Notes: generated by a model from the sequence alone, not told the origin. 64,000 nucleotides of DNA from Nocardioides sp. WS12 (GCF_014108865.1 NZ_CP053928.1:124001-188000), one strand, 5' to 3'. Positions 33,996 through 42,989 are shown, numbered from the stretch's first letter. Program-made: numbers and translations.

Positions 33996-35171
33996 TCACA
34001 CCCGACGGAAGAGAGCAGCGAGCGCCTGTCCGCCACCGATGCACATGGTCACGATGCCGAGTTCGAGATCGCGCCGCTCGAGGTCCTTGGCGACTCGGAG
34101 CGACAGGATCGCTCCCGTCGCGCCGACGGCGTGGCCGAGGGCGATCGCACCGCCATAGGGGTTCACTTGCTCCGGGGAGAGCCCGGCGTCACGCGCCACC
34201 GCGACCGCCTGCGAAGCGAACGCCTCGTTCAGTTCGATGATCCCGATGTCGGACGGGGTGGTGCCGGTCTTCTCGAACAGCGACTGGAGCGCGAGGACCG
34301 GCGCGTAGCCCATCAGCTCCGGCTCCATGGCTGCGGTGGTCACGGCTTCCAGCGCCACGAGCGGACGCAGGCCTCGCTCGGCGGCGGCCGACTCGGTCGC
34401 CAGCACCACTGCGGCGGCGCCGTCGTTGATGCCCGACGCGTTGCCGGCCGTGACCGTGCCGTCCTTCTGGAACGCGGGACGTAGCCCGGCCAGGGTCTCG
34501 ATCGTGGTGGTGGGCTTCGGGTGCTCGTCCTCGGTCACCGTGAACGGCTTCCGGCCACCGACCTCGACCGGCACGATCTCCTCGGCGAAGACAGCCTTCG
34601 CCTCGGCGGTCGCGGCCCGGCGCTGCGACTCGAGGGCGAACTCGTCCTGCTCGACCCGCGTGACGCCGTACTTCGCCGCGACGTTCTCGGCCGTGATGCC
34701 CATGTGCACGCCATGGAACGGATCGGTCAGCATCATCACCGTGCCGTCGACGAGGGAGCGGTCGCCGAGCTTGTAGCCCGCGCGCGCACCGAAGTCATAG
34801 AACGGCATGCGGGTCATCGATTCGTCCCCACCGGCCACAGCGATGTCGAGATCGTTCCAGCGCATCTCCATCGCCGCCGACCAGATCGCCTGCAGCCCGG
34901 ATCCGCACAGTCGATTGACGGTGAACGCAGGGACGCTCTTCGGCAGTCCCGCGGCCATCGCGACCCGGCGCGCGTTGTAGGCGTCCGGGCCGACCTGGCC
35001 GATGCAACCCATCACGACTTCCTGCACGTCCTCGGCGGCAACGCCGGAACGCTCGAGCGCAGCCCGGGTCGCGGTCGCGCCGAGTTCGAATCCGGGGACG
35101 TCCTTGAACACGCCACCGAAGCTGCCCACGGGGGTCCGCGCGCCGTCCACCAGAAGGATCTGCTCGTTCAT
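33996..35171 (-). CDS. Thiolase (acetyl-CoA C-acyltransferase)
   Basis: 391 residues. Splits 3-ketoacyl-CoA with CoA. Active-site C89 in NRLCGSGLQA, ELNEAFASQAVAV, NPYGGAIALGHAVGATG and the second Cys in TMCIGGGQALA are all present. Start ATG 35171 has GAGGAG upstream and overlaps by one base the stop of the small Cys protein. It would finish the CoA-ester breakdown encoded upstream. Confidence 0.95.
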   Translation of the reverse strand: MNEQILLVDGARTPVGSFGGVFKDVPGFELGATATRAALERSGVAAEDVQEVVMGCIGQVGPDAYNARRVAMAAGLPKSVPAFTVNRLCGSGLQAIWSAAMEMRWNDLDIAVAGGDESMTRMPFYDFGARAGYKLGDRSLVDGTVMMLTDPFHGVHMGITAENVAAKYGVTRVEQDEFALESQRRAATAEAKAVFAEEIVPVEVGGRKPFTVTEDEHPKPTTTIETLAGLRPAFQKDGTVTAGNASGINDGAAAVVLATESAAAERGLRPLVALEAVTTAAMEPELMGYAPVLALQSLFEKTGTTPSDIGIIELNEAFASQAVAVARDAGLSPEQVNPYGGAIALGHAVGATGAILSLRVAKDLERRDLELGIVTMCIGGGQALAALFRRV

Positions 35172-35443
35172 CACCACTCCTCAATCACCACGGTCATGCA
35201 CTTGCTGCACATGTCGACTCCTCGCGCCGACCCCGGCGGGATCGGGAACGGGAGATCGAGAATGCGCCGCCACGAATAGGCCCAGATGCCGCAGGCGGTG
35301 GACATGGTGCCCATCTCCTTCGCATGCGCCAGTGACACCGGACGGGTCTGGAGGATGCCGCCCTCCTCGCGATGCTGGACGAAGGCCGCTGTGACGTACC
35401 AGGGACCGCCAGCGACGCGCCAGCGGCGGGTCGGTGCTGCCAT
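35171..35443 (-). CDS. Small cysteine-containing protein of unknown function
   Basis: 90 residues, start ATG 35443 with GGAG upstream. No membrane segment or signal. The C-terminus has a CxxC (DMCSKCMTVVIEEW) and an earlier single Cys (STACGIWAYSW), which could bind zinc or iron or act in redox. Trp-rich (5 Trp). It is sandwiched between enoyl-CoA hydratase (28 bases) and thiolase (1-base overlap), so it is very probably translated with them. A subunit or electron-carrier role is possible. I do not recognise the family. Confidence 0.75.
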   Translation of the reverse strand: MAAPTRRWRVAGGPWYVTAAFVQHREEGGILQTRPVSLAHAKEMGTMSTACGIWAYSWRRILDLPFPIPPGSARGVDMCSKCMTVVIEEW

Positions 35444-35471
35444 CTCAACTCCTGCAATCACGGTCACGGGA

Positions 35472-36251
35472 TCACCTCATCTGCCACACGGGCGTTCGCT
35501 TCTCGCGGAAGGCAGAGACGCCCTCCTTGATGTCTTCGGTCGTGAAGGCCAGGGCGAGTTGGGCCTGGAGCGCCGACAAGGCCGCGTTCAGGTCCATGTC
35601 CCTGGTCGCGTCGATGGCGTCCTTGCCCAGGCGCATCAGCAGGGGCGACTTGGCCGCGAGGCGGTGGGCCCAGTCCTGGACAGTCGCGTCGAACTCGTCG
35701 GCCGGAACAACGACGTTCACGATGTCGAGCCGCTCGGCCTCCGCCGCATCGATCGGTTCGCCGAGCATCATCAACTGGTTCGCCCGCATCCGCGGGACGT
35801 TGCGGTAGATCAGCGCCGAGATCATGAAGGGGAAGACACCGACGTTGATCTCGGGACATCCGAACCGGACGCCCTCCCTGGCAATCACCAGGTCGCACGC
35901 CAGCGCAAGGCCGAAGGAGCCCGCCAGGACGTCTCCTCCGGCAGCACAGATGACGGGCTTTCCCAGCCCTCCGATCAGGGCGTAGAGCCGCGGGAAGCGG
36001 TCGAGACCGGCGTACTTCGTGATGGTCGGCGCGTCACTCGCGAAGGCCTTCAGGTCGCCGCCCGCCGAGAAGATCCGGTCGTGCGAGGAGCCCAGGACGA
36101 CGACCCGAACGGCGTCGTCGGCTCCGGCCTGCTCGACCGCCGCCAGCAGTTCGTCGAGCAGTTCGTCGCTGAGCGCGTTGCGGGTCGCCGGCGAGTCGAG
36201 GGTCACGAAGGCGACCCCGTGGTCGTCGACCTCGTAGCGAACCAGGCTCAT
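35472..36251 (-). CDS. Enoyl-CoA hydratase/isomerase family protein
   Basis: 259 residues, crotonase fold. RNALSDELLDEL, the oxyanion blocks SAGGDLKAFA and ICAAGGDVLAGSFGLALACDLVIA, and VRFGCPEINVGVFP. In the second block the usual G-G-G-x-E region carries Asp/Ala variants, so it may be a hydratase, isomerase or hydrolase. Start ATG 36251 with AAGGAG. Part of the leftward CoA-ester operon. Confidence 0.9.
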   Translation of the reverse strand: MSLVRYEVDDHGVAFVTLDSPATRNALSDELLDELLAAVEQAGADDAVRVVVLGSSHDRIFSAGGDLKAFASDAPTITKYAGLDRFPRLYALIGGLGKPVICAAGGDVLAGSFGLALACDLVIAREGVRFGCPEINVGVFPFMISALIYRNVPRMRANQLMMLGEPIDAAEAERLDIVNVVVPADEFDATVQDWAHRLAAKSPLLMRLGKDAIDATRDMDLNAALSALQAQLALAFTTEDIKEGVSAFREKRTPVWQMR

Positions 36252-36277
36252 GGGCACTCCTTGCAGATCACGAGGCA

Positions 36278-37261
36278 TCAGATCTCGAGAACGACCTTGC
36301 CGAAACCGGCACCGGACTCGAGGTGGGCGTGGGCGTCGGCCGCGCGGTCCAGGGGGAACACGCGGTCGATGACCGGCGGCGGTACGTCGTACTCGTCCAT
36401 CAACCGGAGCAGGCCCGCGAAATCGTGCGGGCTGCCCATGGTCGTTCCGAGCAGGTCGTACTGGCCGAAGTAGAAGGGGCGCACATCGATCGTCGCCTGG
36501 TCGGACCGGTTGGCGCCGAGCACCACCAGGCGTCCACCGGGTCGCAGCGCACGAATGGCTTCGGGCCACGCCCCGACGGAGTCGAGTACGACGTCGAAGC
36601 CCTGGCCGCCGTTCAACAGCCGGGCATCCTCGGGCCAGGAGGTCGCCCCGGCGCCGTCGTACCGGACACCGCCGGAGGCGCCGAGCGAGGTGGCCTGCGC
36701 GATCTTCGCGTCTGCGGAGGACGTGACGACGACCCGAGCACCCACGGCCGAGCCCAGCATGACGGCCATGGTGGCGACGCCACCGCCGGCGCCGAGAACC
36801 AGCACGCTGTCGCCCTTCTGGAGCCGGGCACGGGAGAACAGGGCACGGAAGACGGTGACGCCGACCAGCGGCAGCGCAGCCGCCTCGGCCCAGCTGAGGC
36901 CGGCCGGCTTCGGCGCGACACAGCCCGTCGGCACGGCCACGCGTTCGGCGTAGGTGCCGGGCCGGTGGTCGCCGAGAATCTCCCAGCCGGGTCCGGGAGC
37001 GGACTCGTCGTTGCCCCACCACAGCGACGGCAGTACGACGACCTCCTCACCCGTGGCGAGGTCGATGCCAGCACCGTCGGCGCCCGGTGTGTGCGGCAGC
37101 GGCGAGGAGTACTTGCCCTGGCGGACCAGCACGTCGTGCCAGTTCAGCGCGGCAGCCTTCAGTTCGACAACGGTCCAGCCCGGCTGGACAACTGGGTCGG
37201 GCCGGTCGCCCAACCGCAGCACGTCGGGCGCACCGTAGGCCTCCTGGATGACGGCCTTCAT
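36278..37261 (-). CDS. MDR-family NAD(P)H:quinone oxidoreductase/zinc-type alcohol dehydrogenase-like
   Basis: 327 residues. N-terminal GroES-like domain (ALNWHDVLVRQGKY, PHTPGADGAG, GTYAERVAVP) and Rossmann domain (VLVLGAGGGVATMAVMLG). The Cys/His zinc ligands of classical ADHs are not evident, so it resembles quinone oxidoreductase or enoyl reductases. Start ATG overlaps the LLM gene stop (ATGA). Could reduce an enoyl-CoA or enone in the pathway; unproven. Confidence 0.88.
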   Translation of the reverse strand: MKAVIQEAYGAPDVLRLGDRPDPVVQPGWTVVELKAAALNWHDVLVRQGKYSSPLPHTPGADGAGIDLATGEEVVVLPSLWWGNDESAPGPGWEILGDHRPGTYAERVAVPTGCVAPKPAGLSWAEAAALPLVGVTVFRALFSRARLQKGDSVLVLGAGGGVATMAVMLGSAVGARVVVTSSADAKIAQATSLGASGGVRYDGAGATSWPEDARLLNGGQGFDVVLDSVGAWPEAIRALRPGGRLVVLGANRSDQATIDVRPFYFGQYDLLGTTMGSPHDFAGLLRLMDEYDVPPPVIDRVFPLDRAADAHAHLESGAGFGKVVLEI

Positions 37262-38217
37262 GACACGGGCGCAAGCGAACGAAGCCGATCGCGGACCTGA
37301 CCCGACAGTTCGACGGCTTCGTCGGCCGAGTCGGAGATCGGAATCAGGGTGATCGTTCGAGCGCCACCCTCGACGTACGGCGCGATGAACTCGGCCACGT
37401 CGTCCGGTGTGCCGGCAGCGCTGATGTGCTGGAACTTCTCGGGAGGCAGGTTGTACAGCGACGACATCGCGTCGCCGAGCGCCGCGCGCGCCCGATCGGC
37501 GTCCTCGCCCAGGCCGACCCAGATGTTCAGCCCGGCGAAGCTCGGACCGGTGCGATCGCTCTGCTCGAAGCCTTCGACGATCTGCTGGTGGGTGGCCGCG
37601 TAGCGGCGGGCCGAGCACCACATGCCGAGCCAGCCGTCGCCGTACTCAACGGTCCGCCGTACGGCGACGTCGCCGCCGCCGCCGATGACGATCGGGACCC
37701 GGGTCTCGGGCGCGGGCAGGATGCTCGCGCCGTCGAGCTGGAAGAACTCGCCGTCGTGATCGATGACGTCGCCGGTGGCGAGCCGACGCAGCAAGCCGAG
37801 CGTCTCGTCCATCCGACGACCGCGGGAAGCCGGGTCGACGCCCATGTTGGTGACCTCGCGACGGTCCTCACCGGCGACGCCGACGCCGAGGGTCAGTCGG
37901 CCGGGGGCGAGCTGGCTCAGCGTCGCGATCTGGCGGGCAGTCGCCATCGGGTGGCGCAGGCCGGCGAGGTAGACGCCCATCAGGACGTTGAGTCGCTCGC
38001 TCGCCACGAGGGCAGCCGTCGCGGCGACGAAGCCGTCGAAGCCGGCGCCGCCGTGGAAGCTGATGTGGTCGCCGACAGTGAGGTGGTTCAGGCCGACCTC
38101 TTCCATCCGGGCGAGCAGGGTGCGGCGGCGTGCCGGGTCCGGTACGAGGAAGTCGTCATTGAGGGCGATACCGACCTCGATCTCAGGGTTCATCTGTCGA
38201 TGCTCGCTCACTGTCAT
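37258..38217 (-). CDS. LLM-class F420-dependent oxidoreductase
   Basis: 319 residues, luciferase-like TIM barrel. Blocks HLTVGDHISFHGG, RLTLGVGVAGEDRREVTNMG and VPIVIGGGGDVAVRRTVEYGDGW are typical of the F420-using branch. Start ATG 38217 overlaps the epoxide hydrolase stop (ATGA) and has AAGGCGG upstream. Likely reduces or oxidises a CoA-ester or ketone intermediate; npdG at 20.2 kb could supply F420H2. A perfect TTGGTC-T-GACCAA palindrome lies 16 bases upstream, inside the preceding gene. Confidence 0.9.
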   Translation of the reverse strand: MTVSEHRQMNPEIEVGIALNDDFLVPDPARRRTLLARMEEVGLNHLTVGDHISFHGGAGFDGFVAATAALVASERLNVLMGVYLAGLRHPMATARQIATLSQLAPGRLTLGVGVAGEDRREVTNMGVDPASRGRRMDETLGLLRRLATGDVIDHDGEFFQLDGASILPAPETRVPIVIGGGGDVAVRRTVEYGDGWLGMWCSARRYAATHQQIVEGFEQSDRTGPSFAGLNIWVGLGEDADRARAALGDAMSSLYNLPPEKFQHISAAGTPDDVAEFIAPYVEGGARTITLIPISDSADEAVELSGQVRDRLRSLAPVS

Positions 38218-39410
38218 CCGCCTTCACAACTATTGGTCTGACCAAAAACTGGAGAACTCTCCAACCCCTCGAGGGCTCCGACGAAGGTCCGGATCTCACT
38301 CGCGAGCAGGTCCGGCACCTCGGCGGCGGCGAAATGTCCGCCACGGTCGAGCTCGCGCCAGTGGCGCAGGTCCCGGTACTGACGCTCGACGGCGGACCGC
38401 GGCGGCCGGATGATCTCGCCGGGGAAGATCGAGCACCCGGTCGGCACATCGACCGGAGCCCCTTGACTGCGCCAGTCGACCTCGCGGTACAGGCGAGCCG
38501 CCGAGGCACCAGTCGCGGTCAGCCAGTAGATCGACACCGTGTCGAGGACGTCGTCAGCCGACAGCAACGAGGCGCCGTCAGGGCCGGTGTCCGACCAGGC
38601 CCAGAGCTTCTCCACAACCCAGGCGCACAGGGCGACAGGCGAGTCGACGAGGGCATAGCCGATGGTCTGCGGGCGCGAGCGTTGCACCTGCGCGTAGGCG
38701 TAGCCGTCGCTCCGGTAGCGGTCCTCCCGCTCGAGACCTTTCCGCTCGCTCGCAGACGCCCACTCGCGGTCCGCGTCCGTCGTCCTCGACAGCGGGAGTG
38801 TGACGTGCAGTCCCAGCAGGCGATCGGGATGGCGGCGGGCGAGGGCGGTGCTGACCACAGCACCCCAGTCGCCGCCATGAGCGACGAAGGTCGGGTAATC
38901 GAGGGCGTCCATCAGTGCGGCCCACGCGTCGGCCGTCCGCTCGATCCCCCAGCCGCTGCTGGCTGGCTTGTCGCTCCAGCCGTAGCCGGGGAGCGACGGA
39001 GCGACGACGTGAAAGGCCGGCCCATGCGCAGGTTCAGTCAACAGTGGCAGCAAGTCGAGGAACTCGAAGCAGGTGCTCGGCCACCCGTGCGTCACCAGCA
39101 GGGGTACGGCGTCGGGCCGACTCGAGCGGACATGCACCGCGTGGATGCCCAGGCCGTCGACCTCGACCCGGACCTGCGGCACCGAGGCCAACCGCTTCCC
39201 GAGACGATCCCAGTCGTACTCCTCGCGCCAGTACGTGACCAGCTCCTGGAGATCGGACAGCGCAGGCCCCTGCACCCCGCCGGGCTCGGTCGCCTCTTCA
39301 GGCCACCGGGTCTGCGCCAGTCGTGCCCGGAGATCGGCGACCTCACGGTCACCGATCTCCGGCACGAAGCGCTGCGGCAGCCCTGTCGGAGGCAATGACA
39401 GGACAGCCAT
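38214..39410 (-). CDS. Epoxide hydrolase (EHN-domain alpha/beta hydrolase)
   Basis: 398 residues. The N-terminal epoxide hydrolase domain (DREVADLRARLAQTRWPEEA, YWREEYDWDRLGKRLASVPQ) precedes the catalytic core. This has oxyanion HGWP (108-111), nucleophile D181 in AHGGDWGAVV and His in RGGHFAAAEVPDLL. Converts an epoxide to a diol. Follows the acyl-CoA ligase by 16 bases. In this operon the substrate could be a terpenoid or ring-derived epoxide; unproven. Confidence 0.93.
   Translation of the reverse strand: MAVLSLPPTGLPQRFVPEIGDREVADLRARLAQTRWPEEATEPGGVQGPALSDLQELVTYWREEYDWDRLGKRLASVPQVRVEVDGLGIHAVHVRSSRPDAVPLLVTHGWPSTCFEFLDLLPLLTEPAHGPAFHVVAPSLPGYGWSDKPASSGWGIERTADAWAALMDALDYPTFVAHGGDWGAVVSTALARRHPDRLLGLHVTLPLSRTTDADREWASASERKGLEREDRYRSDGYAYAQVQRSRPQTIGYALVDSPVALCAWVVEKLWAWSDTGPDGASLLSADDVLDTVSIYWLTATGASAARLYREVDWRSQGAPVDVPTGCSIFPGEIIRPPRSAVERQYRDLRHWRELDRGGHFAAAEVPDLLASEIRTFVGALEGLESSPVFGQTNSCEGG
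38233..38245. promoter_or_regulatory. Perfect palindrome TTGGTC-T-GACCAA (site c)
   Basis: Thirteen bases, six-base arms, within the 3' coding end of the epoxide hydrolase and just upstream of the LLM gene. Same core as the npdG site. May mark an internal promoter or a roadblock site. Confidence 0.55.
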
Positions 39411-39426
39411 GGCGATGTCGAACGAA

Positions 39427-41088
39427 TCAGGCGTCGACGGAAGCGAGCTTGGACGCGATGTCGGCGCGCAGCAGGTGCTTCTGCACCTTGCCCGTTGCCG
39501 TCATCGGCAGCGCGTCGACGATCTCGATCCGCTCCGGAAGCTTCGGGGTCGCCACGTTGTGCTCGCGCAGGTAACTGGTCAGCTGCTCGAGAGTGATCTC
39601 CGTGCCAGCGGCAGCAGGAATGACGTACGCGCACACCTTCTCGCCGAGTCGCTCGTCCGGCATGCCGACGATGGCGACATTGGCGATGTCGTCGTGGGCG
39701 AGCAGGTGCTCCTCGAGCTCACGGGCGCTGATGTTCATGCCCCCGCGGATCACGATGTCCTTGAGGCGTCCGGTCACCCGGACGAAGCCATCGGCGTCCA
39801 TCCGGCCGAGGTCACCGGAGCGCGAGAAGCCGTCGGGCGTGAACAGCGCCGCGGTCTCCTCGTCGTTGCGGAAGTACTCGATCATGTGACTGGGGCCGCG
39901 GTAGGAGATGTCGCCCTCCTCGCCGCGCGCCACTTCGTGGCCATCCGAGTCGACGACCTGGATCGTCGCGCCGTCGAGCGCCGAGCCGTCAGAGCTCGCC
40001 GACCTGGACGCGTCGTCGTTCACCGTGCACATGGTCGTGAGGAAGTTCTCCGAGCGACCATAGAGGGAGAGGGTCTGGCAGCCAGCAAAGAGCTTGCTGG
40101 ACGCCTCGACGACGGAGCCCGGAATGGGCGATCCCGCGCAGACCCAGAGGCGCAGGCTCGACGCGTCGTGCTTCGCCGGGTCGTAGGCACCCATCAGCAT
40201 CTGCAGGAAGGGGGTGGCGGTCACGGCCGCGGTGCAGCCGTGCTCCTTGATCAGGTCGTGCGCCAGGGCGGGGTCCCACGACTCCATCAGGTACGACTTC
40301 GCGCCAGCCAGCAGCGGCAGCAGCACGCTCGTCACCAGACCTGTGCTGTGCGTGATCGGGGACGGACCGAACTGCACGTCCGCCTCGGTGTACTCCAGGC
40401 TCTTCGCGATCGCAGCGGCGCTGGACCGCACCGTGTTGAACGAGTGGAAGCATCCCTTGGGGCGCGACGTGGTGCCCGAGGTGTAGACGATCAGGAAGCC
40501 GTCATCAGGGGAGGAATCGGGGCCGAGCTCGACTTCCAGGTCAGCGAGGTCACCCTCGGCGAACAGCCCGGACAGCGGGCTGCCGTGGGGCGAGTCGTCC
40601 GAACGCGCCACGAACAGTTCGCGTACGCCGGGAGCCTGGGTCCGCAGCTCGGCGAACATCGCAGCGTGGTCGAAGCCCTTGAACTCACCGGACGTCACCG
40701 CAAGCGACGCCCCAGAGTGCTGGAGGACGTAGCCGACCTCGTCGCCGCGATAGATGGTCATGATCGGGACCAGGATCGCGCCGATCCGCGAAGCCGCCAC
40801 CGCGAGCAGCGGGAACTCGACCCAGTTCGGGAGCTGGACGGCGATCCGCTCGCCGCGCTTCAGTCCGGCGCGCTTGAGGCCCGCGGCGAGCCGCAGTGCG
40901 TGCTCAGCGAACTCTGCGTAGGTCATCGTCGTCGACACGTCGACGAGGAAGGGCGCATCGGGGCGGCGCGCGGCCTGATCAGTCACGAGGCCGTAGAAGC
41001 TCCGCTCCTGCCAGTACCCCTGCTCGTAGAACGACGCGATGTCCTCCTCGGAGTACCGATCGCGAACCGTCTTCAGTTGCTCAGCCAT
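39427..41088 (-). CDS. AMP-dependent acyl-CoA ligase (cyclohexanecarboxylate-CoA ligase-like)
   Basis: 553 residues. Adenylation motif FLIVYTSGTTSRPKGCFHSF, SLYGRSENFLTT, SGDLGRMDADGFVRVTGRLKD and C-terminal lysine in MTATGKVQKHLL. The sequence is of the alicyclic/aryl acid CoA ligase type (AliA, FadD-like). First gene of the operon reaching to gpsA at 32977, so it should form the CoA ester that the others process. Divergence from the other ligase at 20.9 kb suggests a different acid. Start ATG 41088 follows AAGGG. Confidence 0.92.
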   Translation of the reverse strand: MAEQLKTVRDRYSEEDIASFYEQGYWQERSFYGLVTDQAARRPDAPFLVDVSTTMTYAEFAEHALRLAAGLKRAGLKRGERIAVQLPNWVEFPLLAVAASRIGAILVPIMTIYRGDEVGYVLQHSGASLAVTSGEFKGFDHAAMFAELRTQAPGVRELFVARSDDSPHGSPLSGLFAEGDLADLEVELGPDSSPDDGFLIVYTSGTTSRPKGCFHSFNTVRSSAAAIAKSLEYTEADVQFGPSPITHSTGLVTSVLLPLLAGAKSYLMESWDPALAHDLIKEHGCTAAVTATPFLQMLMGAYDPAKHDASSLRLWVCAGSPIPGSVVEASSKLFAGCQTLSLYGRSENFLTTMCTVNDDASRSASSDGSALDGATIQVVDSDGHEVARGEEGDISYRGPSHMIEYFRNDEETAALFTPDGFSRSGDLGRMDADGFVRVTGRLKDIVIRGGMNISARELEEHLLAHDDIANVAIVGMPDERLGEKVCAYVIPAAAGTEITLEQLTSYLREHNVATPKLPERIEIVDALPMTATGKVQKHLLRADIASKLASVDA

Positions 41089-41139
41089 TCCCTTGCCCTC
41101 TTCCCCGGTGCGAGATGCACATCACACGATGTGTGTCGC

Positions 41140-41168
41140 AGAATATAATGGTCAGTCCTTTAATGCAA
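41140..41168 (-). promoter_or_regulatory. Promoter of the acyl-CoA ligase operon with operator in the spacer (site d)
   Basis: On the minus strand TTGCAT (41163-41168) and TATTCT (41140-41145) are 17 bases apart. The spacer is filled by AAAGGACTGACCATT (41147-41161), a copy of the TGGTC-N-GACCA palindrome matching 12 of 14 defined positions. A protein bound there would block RNA polymerase. Confidence 0.5.
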
Positions 41169-41171
41169 CGG

Positions 41172-41195
41172 GTGTCGGGCCGCTGGTGCCCGCAC
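41172..41195 (-). terminator. Candidate terminator of the mce operon
   Basis: GTGTCGGGC (41172-41180) and GCCCGCAC (41188-41195) pair over eight bases with one bulge, directly after the stop of the last small membrane protein gene. Weak stem, no T run. Confidence 0.35.
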
Positions 41196-41588
41196 TCAGG
41201 CAGTCGCACTCGCCGCGCGCGAGGCATCGAAGCCCGTGCGCGCAAGCCCCACCGCGACGCCGGCGAGCACGGCGACGATCGTGGTGAGCAGCAGCTGCAT
41301 CAGCGGCAGCTCACCGGATCCGGCCCGCACCAGCGGGAGGATCATGAAGTAGCTCCCCACCGCGGCGATCGGCGCCTGCCGCCACGCGGCCACCGGCGTC
41401 CCCCGAGGCGTGGCGGCAACCGCGGCGACCACGAAGGCCGCCAGGGCGACAACCAGGAGCCAGACGTAGCCCAGCGGCTCGAACACCTGGGCAACGAGAG
41501 GATGCACGATCCCGCCGACGAACAGCACGCCGAAGCCCCGGAAGGCACCGCGAATCACGTCGCTGTATCCGAGGGCTCTGGGGCTCAT
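41196..41588 (-). CDS. Small four-helix membrane protein, unknown function
   Basis: 130 residues. About four membrane segments: FGVLFVGGIVHPLVA, YVWLLVVALAAFVVAAVAA, APIAAVGSYFMILPLV and MQLLLTTIVAVLAGVAVGL. No charged catalytic motif. It follows the other small membrane protein by 69 bases at the end of the mce operon and may be an accessory of the transporter. Not recognised. Confidence 0.7.
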   Translation of the reverse strand: MSPRALGYSDVIRGAFRGFGVLFVGGIVHPLVAQVFEPLGYVWLLVVALAAFVVAAVAATPRGTPVAAWRQAPIAAVGSYFMILPLVRAGSGELPLMQLLLTTIVAVLAGVAVGLARTGFDASRAASATA

Positions 41589-41657
41589 GCTCGGAACCTA
41601 TGCAGGACGGCGACCGAAAGCATCGATCCTGGGGCGGATGCCTGTCCCCCGAACGGA

Positions 41658-41876
41658 TCAGACGAGGGCCAGGACTGCTGCCCCGAGCAGTACGACGCCG
41701 GCCAGGTAGCACGCGAAGGCCCCCCGCCGCAGCGATCGGATCTTCCGCTCACGCTCGTAGACGTCGTAGTGGTCAGGAACGAGCACCAGCGCGTTGGACC
41801 GTCCCCAGTACCCGAGCGCCCAGACGCCGCCGCCCACCAGCATGAGCACCACCGCGTGCAGAACCTGCTCGGTCAT
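41658..41876 (-). CDS. Small two-helix membrane protein, unknown function
   Basis: 72 residues. Two membrane segments (VLHAVVLMLVGGGVWALGYW and GAFACYLAGVVLLGAAVLALV) flank a short basic, tyrosine-containing loop (DHYDVYERERKIRSLRRG). It starts 3 bases after the PPIC foldase stop, so it belongs to the mce transcription unit. Not recognised. Confidence 0.7.
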   Translation of the reverse strand: MTEQVLHAVVLMLVGGGVWALGYWGRSNALVLVPDHYDVYERERKIRSLRRGAFACYLAGVVLLGAAVLALV

Positions 41877-41879
41877 GGG

Positions 41880-42989
41880 TCATTTCCCTTCGGTCACGTC
41901 TGCCTGGTCGATGTCCGGGACCGCGCCCGGGTCGTCCGGCAGGTACGCGTCGGCGTACGTCACGTCGTGGTCGGCAATGACGTCCTTCAGCCAGGTGCGC
42001 CATTCCTTCAGCGACTTCTCGGCAAGAACGGTCCGGCGCAGGGCCTCGCGCAGCTCGGCAAACTTGGCTGGCGCGGCCGGAAGCTCCTTGTCGACCCGGC
42101 CGACGTTCCACCCCGACTCGGTCTGCACGGGCCCGAAGAGCGCGCCGACGGGTGCGGTGAACGCCGCCTTGGCGTAGGCGTCCTCCAGGTTGTCGGCCGG
42201 AAGCGCTCCGAGGTCGCCCCCCTTGTCACGGGTGGAGGAGTCGAGACTCGTGGCCTTCGCAACGGCTGTGAACGACTCGCCGGCGCGAAGCCTCCGCAGC
42301 ACCTTCTCGGCAGAGGGGCGGTCCGCCACGACGATATTGCGCAGGTTCCGGCGAACCGGAGTGGCCAGTTCGTCCTTGCGGTCCTCGAAGGCCGCCTCGA
42401 GCTCGGCCTCATCGATCGACACGTCGCCGGCGACGTCGTCGAAGAGCCGCGAGACGAGGAGCTGGTCACCGATCTCGTCGCGCACCTGGTCCTCGCTGGC
42501 CCCGAGCTCGCCGAGAGCCGCCACGAACGCGGTGCGGCCGCCGTCCGGATAGCGCTGCTCGATCAGCGTCTGGAGCGTGTCATCGATCTCCTTGGCGGCG
42601 ATCACGATGCCGCGCTCCTTCGCCTCGTCCTGGAGCATCAGCTGAACCGCCATCGACTTCGCCGCGTCGCGGAGGAAGTCCGACTTCTCCGACTTCTTCT
42701 CCGGCGCCTGGACGCCGTAGAGCGCTTCGAGGGCATCGATGCGGCGGTCGACGTCGTCGGCCATCACGACCTCGTCACCGAGCTGGAAGGCCGCACCCTC
42801 GGGCAGGTTGTCCCGCTGGAGGAACCACCAGGTCCCGGAACCGGCAAGGACCAGTACGACGACCACGGCGGCCAGCACGCGGCGGTCCATCCCGCGCAGG
42901 CGCTCGGACCAGCTCGTGGTCGTCTCGACCTTGACGACCGTCACGGTCGACTCCTCCGTCGGGGGTGTGTCAATGGTGGACGGGCTCAT
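41880..42989 (-). CDS. Membrane-anchored PPIC-type peptidyl-prolyl isomerase (PrsA/SurA-like)
   Basis: 369 residues. A cytoplasmic N-terminus of about 38 residues, one membrane anchor (VLAAVVVVLVLAGSGTWWFL), a SurA-like N-terminal region (DFLRDAAKSMAVQLMLQDEAKERGI) and a parvulin domain (RRNLRNIVVADRPSAEKVLRRLRAGESF ... DKGGDLGALP, read in pieces). Outer-face foldase. Start ATG 42989 with GGAGG overlaps the MMPL gene by 20 bases. It could help fold or assemble the secreted Mce proteins. PPIases are not usual members of mce operons. Confidence 0.88.
   Translation of the reverse strand: MSPSTIDTPPTEESTVTVVKVETTTSWSERLRGMDRRVLAAVVVVLVLAGSGTWWFLQRDNLPEGAAFQLGDEVVMADDVDRRIDALEALYGVQAPEKKSEKSDFLRDAAKSMAVQLMLQDEAKERGIVIAAKEIDDTLQTLIEQRYPDGGRTAFVAALGELGASEDQVRDEIGDQLLVSRLFDDVAGDVSIDEAELEAAFEDRKDELATPVRRNLRNIVVADRPSAEKVLRRLRAGESFTAVAKATSLDSSTRDKGGDLGALPADNLEDAYAKAAFTAPVGALFGPVQTESGWNVGRVDKELPAAPAKFAELREALRRTVLAEKSLKEWRTWLKDVIADHDVTYADAYLPDDPGAVPDIDQADVTEGK

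Noticed and set aside
41108..41145. CACATCACACGATGTGTGTC before the acyl-CoA ligase as an operator.
   Set aside because: Only four-base arms pair cleanly; the stronger dyad in the promoter spacer explains control better.
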